Positions 1-11,979 of a stretch of DNA of 64,000 bases are shown here, piece after piece. Both the position numbers and the translations under genes were made by a program. Where the stretch lies: positions 5,269,501 through 5,333,500 of the forward strand of contig BSBM01000096.1 in NCBI GenBank assembly GCA_027924585.1, in the 5' to 3' direction. How positions within the stretch are numbered: position 1 is the first letter of the stretch; each line of letters opens with the position of its first letter. The stretch is from Larix kaempferi (taxonomy: Eukaryota; Streptophyta; Pinopsida; Pinales; Pinaceae). A model generated the notes under the pieces. The model did no database searches and was not told the origin of the DNA. It saw only the letters and a program-made list of their open reading frames with translations.

Positions 1-402
1 GAGCTGATCAGCCTGGTGTATTCAGAATTTGAGATCAGCAAAGCTTTACCCTTCAGATTTGCCTTTTTGTCCTCCCGGGTTCACTAGGGAGAGCCCTGAA
101 TTAGGGTTTGAGTTTCCCGGAGATCTACCCAGCCAAAAATCTCAATACAAAGCTCTAAAATTTGATTTTTGCAAGGAGCTTCCAGCTATGTCTTCAGATT
201 TCAAAAATTCTTATTTTTGTGGAAACCCTAATTTTTAGGGCCAAATCTGAAAATGCTCAAAATTGAATTCTGATTGGATAGATAGATTCTCCTTGATGAG
301 TAGAGTCAATCTACTATACTGCTTTTCCAAAATATGTGGAGAGAAACCCAATAAATAAGAAACTCAAGTTTTCGTCATTGCAAAATGTCTTCTTCTTAGG
401 TT
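1..402 (-). mobile_element. Copia family A, copy A0: 5' leader (partial)
   Basis: Non-coding leader that follows the primer binding site of a minus-strand copia element. Read on the minus strand it aligns by eye with the leaders of the copies at 7618-8750 and 42804-43950, for example the stretch about a cttgat-agctcatcaag site near 43860. The rest of the element lies left of the window. The short plus-strand reading frame at 29-238 falls inside this leader and is not a gene. Confidence 0.7.
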
Positions 403-415
403 AGCTCTGATACCA
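403..415 (-). other. Primer binding site of A0
   Basis: The minus strand reads TGGTATCAGAGCT, complementary to the 3' end of plant initiator-methionine tRNA. It directly abuts the LTR end at 416, which fixes the LTR boundary. Confidence 0.85.
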
Positions 416-1022
416 TGTTAAATTTTGAGCATTAATTCACAATACTCTAGGATCTTCACTGAGAGAATAACATATACAGTATATCAATGCATAACAATCA
501 CAATAAGCATGACAAGCATCACAAGAATCAAAAGCATGAGAGACAAGAGACACATAGTTTTCGTGGGGAAAACCCTAAGGTGAAAAACCCCACAACTTCC
601 TCAGAGATAGAGAGAGCAATGGCTCAACCAAAGTACAACCAAAATACACTTAAGATAGTCTCCTAGTAGCATAATATCCTCCTCCTCACTAGTGCACCAC
701 TTTCTGAGTGAGAGAGATATGACTTTCCGAATGATCTAAATAGAGATCTCCTGATCTCTATTTATACTAACCTGTTTTCCCAGTGACCTTATGGGGCCGA
801 CTTGTCTAGCTAGGTACATCCACAATATTATATATATATTTTAGGGTCGACCCCACACATGGTGGTCTAATAACCCATCAGCAAGTACACACACTTGCGA
901 CACTTGTCAATCCACATGACGACACTTCCTTATAGAGGAATAACACATCTCTAATAAGGGTACAATAAATATATATGAAATACATAGATGAAATACATTC
1001 CGAAGTTACATATACATCAACA
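416..1022 (-). repeat. 5' LTR of copia A0
   Basis: 607-bp LTR on the minus strand, beginning TGTTGATGTATATG at 1022 and ending with CA beside the primer site. It is the same family as the LTRs at 7011-7617, 13200-13860, 42198-42803 and 48411-49057. It carries the same TATAAATAGAGATC promoter block with an inverted-repeat hairpin near 735-770. The flanking bases 1023-1027 (agctc) would be one target duplication; the partner is outside the window. Confidence 0.85.
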
Positions 1023-1056
1023 AGCTCTCTAGTGAGTCAAGGAACCTCATGGAACA

Positions 1057-1772
1057 TCATATACTATTTGATTCAGTTTTGAATAACAATAGTATGATTT
1101 TTTTCTTTTGAAAAAAATGGATTATAATGTTCATGTATTTAATTATGCTTGATATGCTCAAACTGTGGAATGAATGTGTAAATAAATGTAAGCCATGAAT
1201 ATGATATGTTAAGCTTGTTAACAGTGGCTTCGCCTCATTGACTCTACATTTAGATGACCAAATCCCAACATTGAATTTGAAAAGAAGTAAATCCAAAAAT
1301 TGAATGGCATCTATTCGTGACTCATATGAAGTTTTTCTTTGTTTAAATTCAAATTCACCATCAATAATCTCTTCCCTCTTTTTTACTCTTTCCCCTCCAA
1401 CAATATTTTTTTTATTTCCTTTTTTTTTTTGTCTTTTGGAGTCATTTTCTGTGACTTTCTTGCAAAATAGAAAACCTTCCATTTCTAAAATCAATAACAT
1501 TTTTGTATGGGGAGATGCACAAAAATATTGCTTATCATTTTTGTTTTATTTCGAGGTAGAAAATATTCTTTGTCTTTTATCTGTCAATGGCAGGCCAACA
1601 TTTGAATGGTGAGTAACATCGCTGGAGACACTGCATTTTGACACTAAGGAGCCCTCTCCAGGTTCAATATTGTCCAAGCCCTCTTCTTGTGTTGTATTTT
1701 CCAATATCTTGCCTGATCCATTATTCTCCAATGTGATTTGTTGGCCAATCTCCAGGGACATCGTCGATCTGT
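1057..1772 (-). pseudogene. Possible terminal exon remnant, unknown product
   Basis: The minus strand has a good 3' splice acceptor (TTTTTCACAG) ending at 1773. An open stretch of about 71 residues follows (1546-1761), acidic and Gln/Glu/Ser-rich. A second open stretch at 1057-1500 is rich in Lys, then becomes hydrophobic. The two are separated by a stop. It lies downstream of the DGQH pseudogene on the same strand and could be its last exon or UTR. I do not recognise any domain. The assignment rests only on the acceptor and the open frame, so it may be chance. Confidence 0.25.
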
Positions 1773-1942
1773 GAAAAATCAGTTTTTACCTTATTGTGTT
1801 GTTTGGTAGTTCTTTGTGGATTCTCTATCACATCCACTTTCGTCATCGGATAGTATAATTTGATTGGAGGATACATGGGTATGATTTTTATTTGAAGCTC
1901 TAGTAGAATAGGAATTTAAAGAAGTTATTGAACATTATTAAC

Positions 1943-2063
1943 TGAGAAAAGTAAAATAAAATCAAAGACATCTGAAAATGTTAATAGAAATACCTTGTTT
2001 TAGAAAAGTAAAATAAAATCAAAGGTTGTCATCTAAAAATGTTAATAGAAATACCTTGTTTTA
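1943..2063. repeat. Tandem duplication, unit about 58-60 bp
   Basis: Two consecutive copies of an AT-rich unit containing gaaaagtaaaataaaatc and a following ttaatagaaataccttg block. The rest of 1773-2767 shows no gene that I can support. Confidence 0.7.
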
Positions 2064-2767
2064 TACCCAATTCATGATAGAAACTGTTCATGAACATCTC
2101 TTGTTGTACTGTCTCCACAATAGAAACAAGGCTACATGGTAGCACATACCTGCTGAGGTTGGTCGGTCAGAAGAGTTGTTTGGTTGAGCCTGTTGATGAG
2201 TAAAGGGGTATCCTGGATTGTTCCTTGGACTATATTCTTGATTTTTATGTTACTCAATGCTTAAGAGTAAAGAAAAAAAGGAAATTGTTGTTGTCGTAAC
2301 AACAATGGACTTTATAATCTAGGTTGAATCAATTGGAACAGGAACAACAACCAAAAGCACCTTTGCTATGAGGGCTATGTTGCTCGGTCTTTCGCTGGTG
2401 AAAGGGATGCTGTGGACTATGGTACTCAAACAACAACTAGCTCTGTAATTGGTACATAAGCAACTGAATATAATATTGGTGGTTTTATTTTATTTTGAAC
2501 AAAATCATCCTGAGTGATGCTCTTCGGTGAGCATGGAAAGGAGCCACTTTTGTAAAGCTCGAATACAGACTGCCAGTTGGTCCACAGTTGATCCGATGTC
2601 AAAACAGAGTTAGCTTGTCTTTAAGGCTCTCCCTTGTTTGAACAAGAAAGATATCCATACATTCAGTTTGGAAAGACTGCACACATAAAATTGAATATTC
2701 CAGTCAATTTGCTAATTTCATAATACAGGTAGCAATCTAAAGACTTCGATTGATAAGAAGAAAAACT

Positions 2768-3873
2768 CTATACATGCCAAGCATCACTGGAAACGTTTCC
2801 CTTTCCCGGGTGGGATGGAGTACCACAGGATATCCATTTCTCCCTTGCTTTTTCAACACTAGAAATGAATGGAGTGTCTGCAAATTCCTTGTTTGACAAA
2901 TTTTGTTGTTTGCATAATTTGTTGATGATGTGCTGAAGAAACTCTATGTAGAAGACGAGCTGTTCGATGTCGATACCTTGGAGTTGTTTATATTGATCAT
3001 CTGCAACGATTATTTTCTGCGCAGAAATAGTATGCTGCCCATCCAATATATAAAAATTTACTAATGGCGAATTAATTTCTTGTTCATTTCCAGGAAGAAA
3101 TGCCAATGTGGTCTCCTTATCGAAAGGCCATAGAATAGCATCTCTCAATGTTGTTGTAAATGTATGGAGAAGAGATACAACCATATTTTGCACGACCTCC
3201 TCATCAACCTTTAGATATTGTAAGTGTCGAGGTGCAACAACACATCTTGTTACGTCAATGGAAAAAACTTGCTAATTGAACAAAAAGAATTTGATTTGCT
3301 CTTGTTGAACTTCTTTTGAACTTTCGAAGCTCTTAGTCGCTTTCCGCAACATCGCTTTAGAAGTACTTTGTTTGATCTATTTGAAGGAAGATTTGTCCAC
3401 ATCTTTTACAATAAATTGGAGAAATGCTCTTCTATTGTACATAAGACTCCTTTCATGGCTTTTCTTTATCGACCTAGACTTATTAATATTCATGTAATAC
3501 AATACAGAGGAAGTTTTCGCAGCCAACATTCTTTTCCTCAATACCGAAAAAATTCCTTTCTTCAGGGATGTCATGGTATCAATTCCGGAATGATTAGAAA
3601 CATCATACAAGGGAAAAACCCACCCTTGCTTCGCATAGGAAATTGAATATGGATTGGGACCACTTTTCATTAGATCTGGTCTATAATTACAAACCATAAG
3701 ATCAAGCTGTAGAAGGAAACACTTTTCACCATCGACCGCTTCAACTTAAACTCGCAATTTTTCATCAGATTCAACAGGATCCACATATGTCAATATTCCA
3801 GCTTTAGTCTGAGCTCCGTTGTAATCCAAGTAGAATAGATATAAATCTGGGTACAAATTATCTGGTTCTTCCA
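2768..3873 (-). pseudogene. Broken gene with DGQH motif (DGQHR/ParB-like domain?)
   Basis: One minus-strand frame runs from about 3873 to 2768 and is interrupted by a few in-frame stops (near 3751, at 3377 and near 3257), without frameshifts. The N-terminal part (from 3873) is acidic and aromatic-rich. The middle (3377-3697) is basic. The C-terminal part (2768-3193, 141 residues) contains FYILDGQHTISAQKIIV, with the DGQH at 3032-3043. That motif resembles the DGQHR signature of DndB-like and ParB-related folds, in which the Asp-Gly-Gln-His segment forms a nucleotide-binding or catalytic loop; the family assignment is inference. The left end of the gene is cut at 3905 by a gypsy LTR. Length and stops show a dead copy. 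It could be a cellular gene or the accessory gene of a large DNA transposon. Confidence 0.45.
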
Positions 3874-3904
3874 TCTATCTCAACATACCATCCATTTGTG
3901 AATA

Positions 3905-5733
3905 TGTAGTGCCCCTAGACTACTGCAGACCTTGAGGCATTTACTGAGTGACCCGATTGATTGAAAACATTAATAAAACGACCCCTTGATGTTATATTGA
4001 GTATATTCACGACTGCGACTGATTGTGAATTAATAAAATAATGGTATATGTGGACCTGGATAGTTGATGTAAATGAATGATTACATGTTGCTTAAATGAT
4101 TAACTTTGATTATGTAAAATATATTATATGAACATGTGAATGATGGTTAACTACTAGTTGTATGATTGATTATGTGATGAGAACGAAGAAAGTTGTTATT
4201 GAAGAAATGCATTACTGAATAGATGAAAGAGTAATGTTATGAGTAAACCATAAATTCTTAGCGATGTAGCAGATGTATGAGTTGAATTATGATAATTGAG
4301 GACAGTACTACTAATATATGTTGGTGAGGAATGTGTACAGTGGCAGGTGAAATGGTTCACCGACGGACACACAAAGGAATTAAAGGGTCGTAGAGTATGG
4401 ATAAATCACACACAGGGAGAGCGACGACGATGTTGACTTCTGATGGAATACCAGACATGAGCAAATAAGCATTGATCCTCTTGCTCAAGAGGAAAGCGTG
4501 AGGGTGTACAAGGTGGGCCACGACGGAGCTGGTCACGTACGAGTTGGGGGGCGCACAGTGAGAATGGATTCACTCCTCAACGCCATTAGTCCCTAATAGA
4601 GTGTAGACGGAGGATAGAAGGTAACGAATCTTGAAATCCCTACATGAAGTTCCCGCAAGTCAAACGAAAGGATGATGGCAGAAGGGCCCGACGGTGCAGT
4701 ACCCTGCCGAGAACAGAAAGAGTGGACGTAAGAACCCAATGATGTGGTACCTTGCCGAGGAATGGAAACTACGGATGATTGGACCCAATGGAGTGGTGCC
4801 ATGTCGGGGAAATGAAATTAAGGAATGGGGTGGCCCAACGGCGAGGCACCGAGATCCTAGTGAAAATGATTGTTAAACTTAACTACATAAAAACATATAA
4901 GTTTGCACCTAGAACATTACTTCGAAATGCATTTGAGTACTTTAGGCATTTGCACATAAATGATTACTTTGGCATTTAAATAATATTAAGTGTTATTTAG
5001 GCATTTGCACATGAAAGGATATTTTTGATTATTTAAAAATATTAAAAATATTTATTTAGGAGCAAAATGGAATCCTAGGAATGGACACCTAGTCAACCCC
5101 ACCTACACCACATATCTAGGAGTGAAGTGAAATATCTAGGGGAAAAATATGAGCAAACTTAGGAATGTTGGTGCATCTCCTAGAAAAGCTAACACTTGGA
5201 TGGGTGAGTTGATTTTATATAGAATTTAAATAAAATAAATAATTATGCATGAAGCGACATGTGTTGCATGAGATTTTCCTTTATAAGGAGGGCATTGAGA
5301 ATTGGTAAAGGAACCAGACCCTGGATGACAATTGTAATTTTTAGTTACCTCATGACTTGCTGCTATTGAGGGTTTGGATAGAAATCTTGGTGAGGGGGAA
5401 TCCCAAGCTGGGTTTCTTAATTATTGTGTGTGAGATCTGCGACCCAAATCTCGGGGGGTGGCCATGCGACCGAAAGCATGAGCCTATGGTTGGGTGGCGA
5501 AGCCAACGGTTGCTTCACCTATGGTTTAAACGAGCTTTGCTGGAGGGATCCTACGGAAGACGCGAAAAACAATGGACAAGATGGTATCAGAGACAGGTTA
5601 TGGTTTGTTTTAATTTGCTAAGTTATTCATTTATTTAGTTTATTTATCTAGTCATTATGCTTTTTGATCTCTTTTGTATCAAGTGATTGAGTTTCAGGTT
5701 AAGTAGGAAGGACCCTTTAGGAGGGGCCCTACA
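3905..5733 (+). repeat. Ty3/gypsy-type LTR (1.83 kb), plus orientation
   Basis: It starts TGTAGTGCCCC, ends GGGCCCTACA (short inverted ends TGTAG...CTACA), and is followed at once by a primer binding site. Small reading frames inside it (for example 4593-4979 and 5357-5638) are unsupported. No 3' partner in the same orientation lies in the window; the only other piece is the inverted 176 bp at 6820-6995. The insertion truncates the DGQH pseudogene. Confidence 0.7.
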
Positions 5734-5735
5734 TT

Positions 5736-5750
5736 TGGTATCAGAGCTGG
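5736..5750 (+). other. Primer binding site of gypsy element
   Basis: TGGTATCAGAGCTGG lies 2 bp after the LTR end and matches the plant initiator-Met tRNA 3' end. Confidence 0.8.
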
Positions 5751-6819
5751 TCGATCCTTGAGGGCACTAGACTCATATTATTCAGGTGTTCGTCGGTGGT
5801 TTGTGGAAGATCGTTGGTGATTCGGCAAAGATAGTTGGCTATATTTAACTCGTGTCAAGTTCGACATGTGCAATCATTTTGGACAGCTATAAATCTGAAG
5901 ATAATCGCTATACATTTAAAAGGTTAGTTCTCTCATTTCTATACATCTGAAAAGCTATAATCTAAAGATAATCGCTATGCATTTCAATGTTAGTTTCTTG
6001 ATTTCTGTACATTATGAAATGCTATAAATCTAAAGATTTCTTGATTTCTGTACATTATGAAAAGCTATAAATCTGAATATTTCTTGATTTCTGTAAATTA
6101 TGAAAAGCTATCATCTAAAAATAATTGTTATACATTTCAGTGTTAGTTTCTTGATTTTTGTATATTATGAAAAGCTATAAATCTAAAGAGAATCACTATA
6201 CATTCAAATGTCAGTATTATGATCACTGCATATTTGGAAATTATTAATTTAGAGATATACGCTGCACATTGGATTGGCTGTATTTCTATTCGTTTATATA
6301 ATGTTAAAAAAAAAAAAGCTTGCCCTGACCCTTCGCATAGTTGTCCAACTACAACATGCAGATCGCATTTCCTTCTGCATGCGAAAACCCCTGTATAATC
6401 CGGGACTTAAATCCTTATTTCATAACATGGTTATGAAGTTTCACCTATTAATCCTTCACTGATAGACCTTAAAATGAATTGATTGTATAGATCGAAGCCC
6501 ACAGAAGCTCTACCATCCCAACAGAATCTAGATCTATGTAAATTTATTTCTGTAATCAATTTAGAATATACATAGATTTGGAACTTATGATTTAATATGC
6601 ACTGATTGAGGTCTTTGTTAAAAAAATAAAAACTGTGTATTGTATTTATTGAGCGATCTGGCTCTGTGATCTGGTTTTATTTGCTATAGTTTTTCCGACC
6701 CAAACCTAAGTCCGTAAAGAAGAACTAAAATCTAATTTGAATGTTGTGATAAGAGAATTTAATTCCTCTGCTGTGTTATCTGATGAATAAATCCATAGTT
6801 ACCCCCGACGTTGTTTATT
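5751..6819 (+). mobile_element. Gypsy leader with internal tandem repeats
   Basis: Untranslated leader. At 5880-6240 it holds about six degenerate units of 50-90 bp sharing agctataaatct and tttcttgatttctgtacatta. No gag coding is visible before the sequence meets the inverted LTR piece, so the element is only a 5' fragment. Confidence 0.55.
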
Positions 6820-6995
6820 TCATTCATTTACATCAACTATCCAGATCCACATACACCATTATTTTATGAATTCACAATCAGTCATAGTCGTGAATATACT
6901 CAATATAAAATCAAGGGGTCATTTTATTAATGTTTTCAATCAATTGGGTCACTTAGTAGGTGCCGCAAGGTCTGCAGTAGTCTAGGGGCACTACA
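6820..6995 (-). repeat. Inverted 176-bp start of the same gypsy LTR
   Basis: The reverse complement matches 3905-4080 end to end with scattered substitutions. On the minus strand it is preceded by a purine run (aaggggtgta, interrupted by copia A1). Beyond A1 (13866-13955) comes coding sequence ending in a chromodomain-like tail, so this is the 3' LTR start of a minus-strand gypsy copy truncated after 176 bp. Confidence 0.75.
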
Positions 6996-7010
6996 TACAC
7001 CCCTACTTAT

Positions 7011-7617
7011 TGTTGATGTATATGTAACTTCGGAATGTATTTCACCCATGTATTTCATATATGTATTTTGTACTCCTATAGAGATGTTATTATTCCTCTA
7101 TACGGAAGTGTCGTCATATATATTGTAAGTGTCGTAACTTATACTTGATGGGTTATTAGACCACCCTATTGGGGGTCGGCCATGTGGGTCAAAGGGTTAT
7201 TAGACCACCAAGTGTGGGGTCGGCCCAGATTAAGTTAACCATGGGTTAAGCTAGACATGTAGGCCCCATTAGTTTATTGGGCAGGACAGAACAAGTATAA
7301 ATAGAGATCGAGAGATCTCTATTTGATCATTTTTTCATTCACACACTTCTCTCATTTGGAAAGTGGCGCACTTATGAGGAGGAGGATCTGCTGCTAGGAG
7401 AAGAATATCTCTTGTATTCTGGTTGTATCATTGCTCTATCTATCTCTGAGGAAGTTATTGGGGTTTTTCACCTTTATGGTTTTCCCTAAGTAAACTATGT
7501 GTCTCTTGTGTGCTTGCATTATTGTGTCCATGATTGATATGTTGTAGATTTGCTATACATGTTATTCTCTCAGTTAAGATCCTAGATCAGATTGAAGTAA
7601 ATTCTGAAAATTTAACA
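7011..7617 (+). repeat. 5' LTR of A1
   Basis: 607 bp, TGTTGATG...TTTAACA. A TATA box at 7296-7303 (TATAAATA) is fused to an inverted repeat with arms 7299-7308 and 7315-7324. Short of the 3' LTR by about 50 bp because of a missing gggttattagaccacc-type subrepeat. Confidence 0.9.
7299..7324 (+). promoter_or_regulatory. TATA box with overlapping hairpin
   Basis: Arms AAATAGAGAT and ATCTCTATTT are perfectly complementary across a 6-base centre, and the left arm overlaps the TATA box. The same arrangement recurs in every family A LTR in the window. It probably sits at the transcription start, so the RNA 5' end (and R region) could fold. Confidence 0.6.
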
Positions 7618-7630
7618 TGGTATCAGAGCT
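7618..7630 (+). other. Primer binding site of A1
   Basis: TGGTATCAGAGCT directly after the LTR terminal CA, complementary to initiator-Met tRNA. Confidence 0.9.
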
Positions 7631-10395
7631 AGCGTGAAAGAAGGCATGATATGGCATGTATGACACTTGTTGCACTTACGATGCTAGGGCTTGATATAGA
7701 AAAAACCTGTCATCGTAGAACTTTCGCTATAAATACATTTTGGCGATGTTTTCGGATCTGAAACGTTTACAGGTCGAAGATCAGATCCCCATGTACCTTT
7801 TGTCCAAAGGAAACCTTCTAATTCGTTGCACTTTGTGATTTATGATCTGTACAATATAGGGTTTCTGCCTCTTCCAGATCTCAGTCATAAACAAGTGACC
7901 TTGGCAAAAAGGTCATAACTTGGGCTAGGAAGCTCCAAATGAAATTTCAGAAAAAGTAACAGGTAGTACACAGACGGAAATAGCTCAAGAAACATTTTCA
8001 GAGGCCGAAGTTGAATCAGTAACACGTGGAATGATGTACAAGTTTGCTCTCTTGTTTTATCCCATAAACATGTCACGTTGCAACACTTGGCACAAATCTC
8101 TCTCAGAGAATCCAATTGAGGTCAGACCTATTGGGATGGAAAGATGACAGGTTGGGATATCTAAAGAAAATTGTTCAAACCCTATGGGTCGAAAAGTTCG
8201 GAGTTACACCAGAAACAATCAGGTACATATTTTTGTCATAACATAATTATTTTTGAGCACCTTCATTCATGGCTTCTAGAATTTAGGGTTTCGGAGAAAG
8301 TTGGAATTTTTGTAATCGGAGACTACAGTTGAATGCTACTCATCAAAATAGAAATTTAGAGACCAAGATCAGAATTTTTGGTTGGGCAGAAGACCGGGCT
8401 TGATCAGACCCTAGCTCGGGACTTTGATTGGAAAAGTGGAAAATTAGGGCTTCTGCAAAAATGGGAATTTTTGAAATCTCTGACCACGGCTGGAAGCTCC
8501 TCAGAAAAATAGAAGCTTAGAGCTTTGGATCAAACCTTTTGATTGGGAATATGATTGGGCTTCATCAAACCCTAGTTTGGGGTCACATCAAGTGAATCTG
8601 AAAGTTTCAAAGGAAAAATTGAGGAGTGAAACTTTGCAGTTTTCAAATTATGAATATACCAGCTTGATCAGCTCATCAAGGCGCATATTTCTATCCTTTC
8701 AGAAGTTTGAAATTCAAAGTTTGAATTTTTGGGGTTTCTATGACAAACCCTAATCCAGCTCCAGGTCCAGTTCTTGCAAATCAAGTGGATTGGGTTAATC
8801 CTAGAAGAAGATGGATTGGTCACCTACATAAGTGAAGAAGTTCTTGTCTTAGAGGGAGATGAGGCTAAGGCCTTCCATAAGAAGATTACAAGCAATCCTG
8901 ACAGGTATGTCTCGAATTCTGTTCATGGTTAATTTTATGATATGTTTGTCTTCATATCATTACAATACAATATTGATTAATTACTAGACTTGCCGTATCA
9001 CCTTAATAGAATATATTCATTGATTAGGGTGTTGACACTTATGATTGTACTAATGATATAGGGTGTTGTATGAAGTTTATGTTGTCTACTAACACAAAAG
9101 GTACACCAAGAAAGTCAAATCATGTTCTACTTCAAGAACATATGCTCATGGTGACATGAAGAAAAAGATTCATCGATTGTCATGGATCACATAGAAGATC
9201 TACTTTCGAGGTATGTATAACTTGGTTCTTCAATGGTTAACTTATTAGACATGTAGGTTACTAGCACAAGTCACTAAGGAGAACCAAAAGACATTATGCA
9301 GGTATGTTAGACATAACTAGCTAGCATGCTAATCCAGGTATGTTTTTCCTATATCAAGCTAGAATCCTACCTTGTGTTAGGATCTTATACTATTGTGTTG
9401 TTGATAATGATTATTCTTGAAGTCATAGGTTTGAATACTCATGGTTGTATCAATATTATGTTTCTTACCATAATTGATGATATGACTAACCAGAAGAATC
9501 ATGAAGGTATAGGTTTGAGTAATCACGGGTTTATGCATTGATGATTTAACTAATCAGAAGATTCCTATGATCAAATAAGAATATGCATGAGTAAAAGAAG
9601 ACTTTCCTGAAACCTCGAATACTAATGTTTATTATCTGTGAATGATCATGACTATACATGTTTAAGATTATTGTGTTTTGATAGTATTAAGATTATACTA
9701 ATAAATGTGTGATTATGGATGAGACCTCAAGGATAACACAATAATGATACTAATAAGCATGCATAGTGATTAAGGATGGATATAAGTTCAAGGACAGGTA
9801 ATCCAAGAAGCAATGATCAAGAGGGAGCACACTCCAATTGTTCCTGCAAGAAAGCAAAGGAGCACACTTCAGTAGTTTCTGCAAGGATGCAGATATTCAG
9901 AGGCAATTGACCACTTCTCACAATCCACATCAAAATGGAGTTGCAAAGATTCAGAGGGATTCCACCCAGCAACCAAACAAAGATAAGTATTTGAATTGTC
10001 ATTTCTTACATAATGTTATTCAATGATGTATATGCTTATGTTCCTAGAATTAGGTTGTGTATTATACATATTAGAATAATTGCATTGATGAATAGTATAC
10101 TACTAATATACATGGGTAAGTGGCCTATGGCACTGTACAACATTCCATTGCTACTTATCTAGAATAAAACCTCTTTGCTGACATGTTAGGAGTTGTGCAC
10201 ACTCTTAACAATGTTCTGGTAGAGATTGGAAGGCATCTAGAAAGTTACGGAATATGGATAAATGTTGTATTGAAGCATTGGCTAAGATAATTGCATGACT
10301 ATATGACATATTTCCTTATGTGTAAGAGTTTGTTCTGAAAACTATAAGATGTTTTCTAATCATGCAATTTAACTTGTTGTGTAGGAAAGATTGTA
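7631..10395 (+). mobile_element. A1 leader, non-coding, with integrase trace
   Basis: No long reading frame. It aligns by eye with 42817-45440 of A2 over nearly its full length. At 9890-9960 the plus strand keeps an integrase-like snippet, SHNPHQNGVAKI, equivalent to the conserved PQQNGVAERKN of copia integrases. Gag and protease are absent. The shared structure shows that the deletion predates both copies. Confidence 0.6.
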
Positions 10396-11608
10396 TACCA
10401 TCATGTACAAAAGAAGGACTACAACATTGGTTCAACAACAAAGTTATCTATTAAAAATATTGAAGATATTGAAGTTCCCAGGATCTGGGAAGAATTCCAT
10501 GATCGAGGAGTACCATTCGATCATGAAGATGTTTGGGATACAGTCCCAAGACTTGAAGGGGAGTATGCAGTGACTTCCAAGAAAATATACAAGATCAAGC
10601 ATGCTACAGGTGGTAGCATAGAGACTTTTGCTCCTGTAGCCAGATACACTTCCATTAGATCAGTACTTGCTCCGGCTAGAGTGATGAATTGGAAGATACA
10701 CCAGATGGATTTCAAGATAGACTTCTTGAATGGTGTAGTTGAAGAAGAAGTGTATGTGGAGCAGCCACTTGGTTCTGAGACACATGACAGGGAGTCATAT
10801 ATGTACAGAACTTGGTATGGTAGGATAGACAGCTTTCTATCCAGTTTGGGCATTACCAAAAGTAAAGCGGATTCCAACCTTTACTACAAGGTTGAGGAAG
10901 GAAATCCAGTGATACTAATTTTGTATATGGATGACCTATTTATTACAGGTGAAGATAGATTAATTGCCGACACGCAGTGGAAGCTTGCTTCCAAGTTCAA
11001 GATGAAGAAATTGGGGATGATGCACTATTTGTTTTTTGGCATGGAGGTGTGGCAGAGTGCAGATGGAATCTTCCTTGGACAAGGGAAGTATGTAGCAGAG
11101 ATCCTGAAGAGGTTCGGGATGATGTACTGCAAGGTTATGGCCACACCTATGGCATCGAACCTGAAGCATTCTGTACAATGCTTCATCTAATCCGGTTGAT
11201 GTCACAATGTATCGTCAGATGATTGGGTCCTCTATGTACCTGACGAACACGAGACCAGATATTTACTTTGTGGTGAACACATTGAGCCAGTTCCTGACGG
11301 ATCCAAGAGATGTTCACCTGGTTGTTGTAAAGCATATTCTGAGGTACCTGAACGGTATGGTTGATTATGGGCTCAAGTATGATGCAAATCAAAAGTTTAA
11401 CTTGCAGGGTTATGTTGATTCAGATTGGGCAGGCAGTGCTACAAATAGGAAGAGCACTTATGGGTGTTGCTTCAGTATGGGATCAGGTGTGATCTCTTGG
11501 TTTAGCAGGAAGCAGTCCTACATAGCACTGAGTACAGTCGAAGCAGCGTATGTTGCGACAGATGAGCAGTTTGCAGATGTATTGACCAAGCCATTGGCCA
11601 GAGTGTAG
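10396..11608 (+). pseudogene. A1 broken reverse transcriptase/RNase H
   Basis: The remnant pol begins near the end of the linker before reverse transcriptase. It then reads through the FAPVARYTS, QMDFKIDFLNG and EVYVEQPLG blocks, the active-site block with YMDD (family usual YVDD) near 10925, and the TPMASNLK, MYLTNTRPD and GYVDSDWAGS RNase H start blocks. A frameshift lies near 11190. About 75 nt are missing before FAPVA compared with A2 (45690-45760). About 0.2 kb of the RNase H catalytic part is missing between STVEAA and YVATDEQ. The protein cannot be functional. The relative at 45440-47028 keeps the lost pieces. Confidence 0.85.
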
Positions 11609-11718
11609 TTTGAGTACTTCAGAGAGAGGCTTGGTGCACTTCAAATCGAGCTTCCTTCCAAAGGGAAGTGATGATTCCGTAAGATGCAGATGCACATGAG
11701 CTTTTCTGACATGGTTGA

Positions 11719-11905
11719 TGTGTTCTCCCATGGTCGTGATGTAATTGCTGAGACATTCTCACATGGTGGTAGATGTGTTCTCCCATGGTGTAGAGATAAG
11801 GGCTGAAGCCATTTTTCACATGGTGGTAGATGTGTTCTCCCATGGCGAAAAAGTAAGGGCTGGAGCCTTCCCCGAATGGTGGTAGATGTGTTCTCCCATG
11901 TCAGT
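11719..11905 (+). repeat. Tandem repeat, about 56 bp x 4
   Basis: TGTTCTCCCATGG recurs at 11721, 11776, 11833 and 11889 within ggtggtagatg-containing units. It lies just after the pol remnant in the 3' untranslated region of A1. Confidence 0.8.
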
Positions 11906-11979
11906 GGTGTAAGTGCTGGATGATGTGCATCTGGGCTATGCTTCGTGGACGATGAGATGATCTGAAGAAGACGATGCTA

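Noticed and set aside
1304-1612. 102-residue plus-strand frame, Phe/Ser-rich
   Set aside because: It is the complement of the minus-strand candidate exon and arises from a T-rich tract.
2768-3873. A bacterial-like Dnd DNA-modification system
   Set aside because: Only one short motif is present, there are no dnd partner genes, and the copy is broken in a eukaryotic context.
4593-5638. Several short frames on both strands
   Set aside because: Located within the 1.83-kb gypsy LTR, with no homology that I can recognise.
6981-6996. CACTACA at the right end as a CACTA transposon terminus
   Set aside because: It is simply the inverted start of the gypsy LTR (TGTAGTG); no matching CACTA terminus or 3-bp duplication is present.
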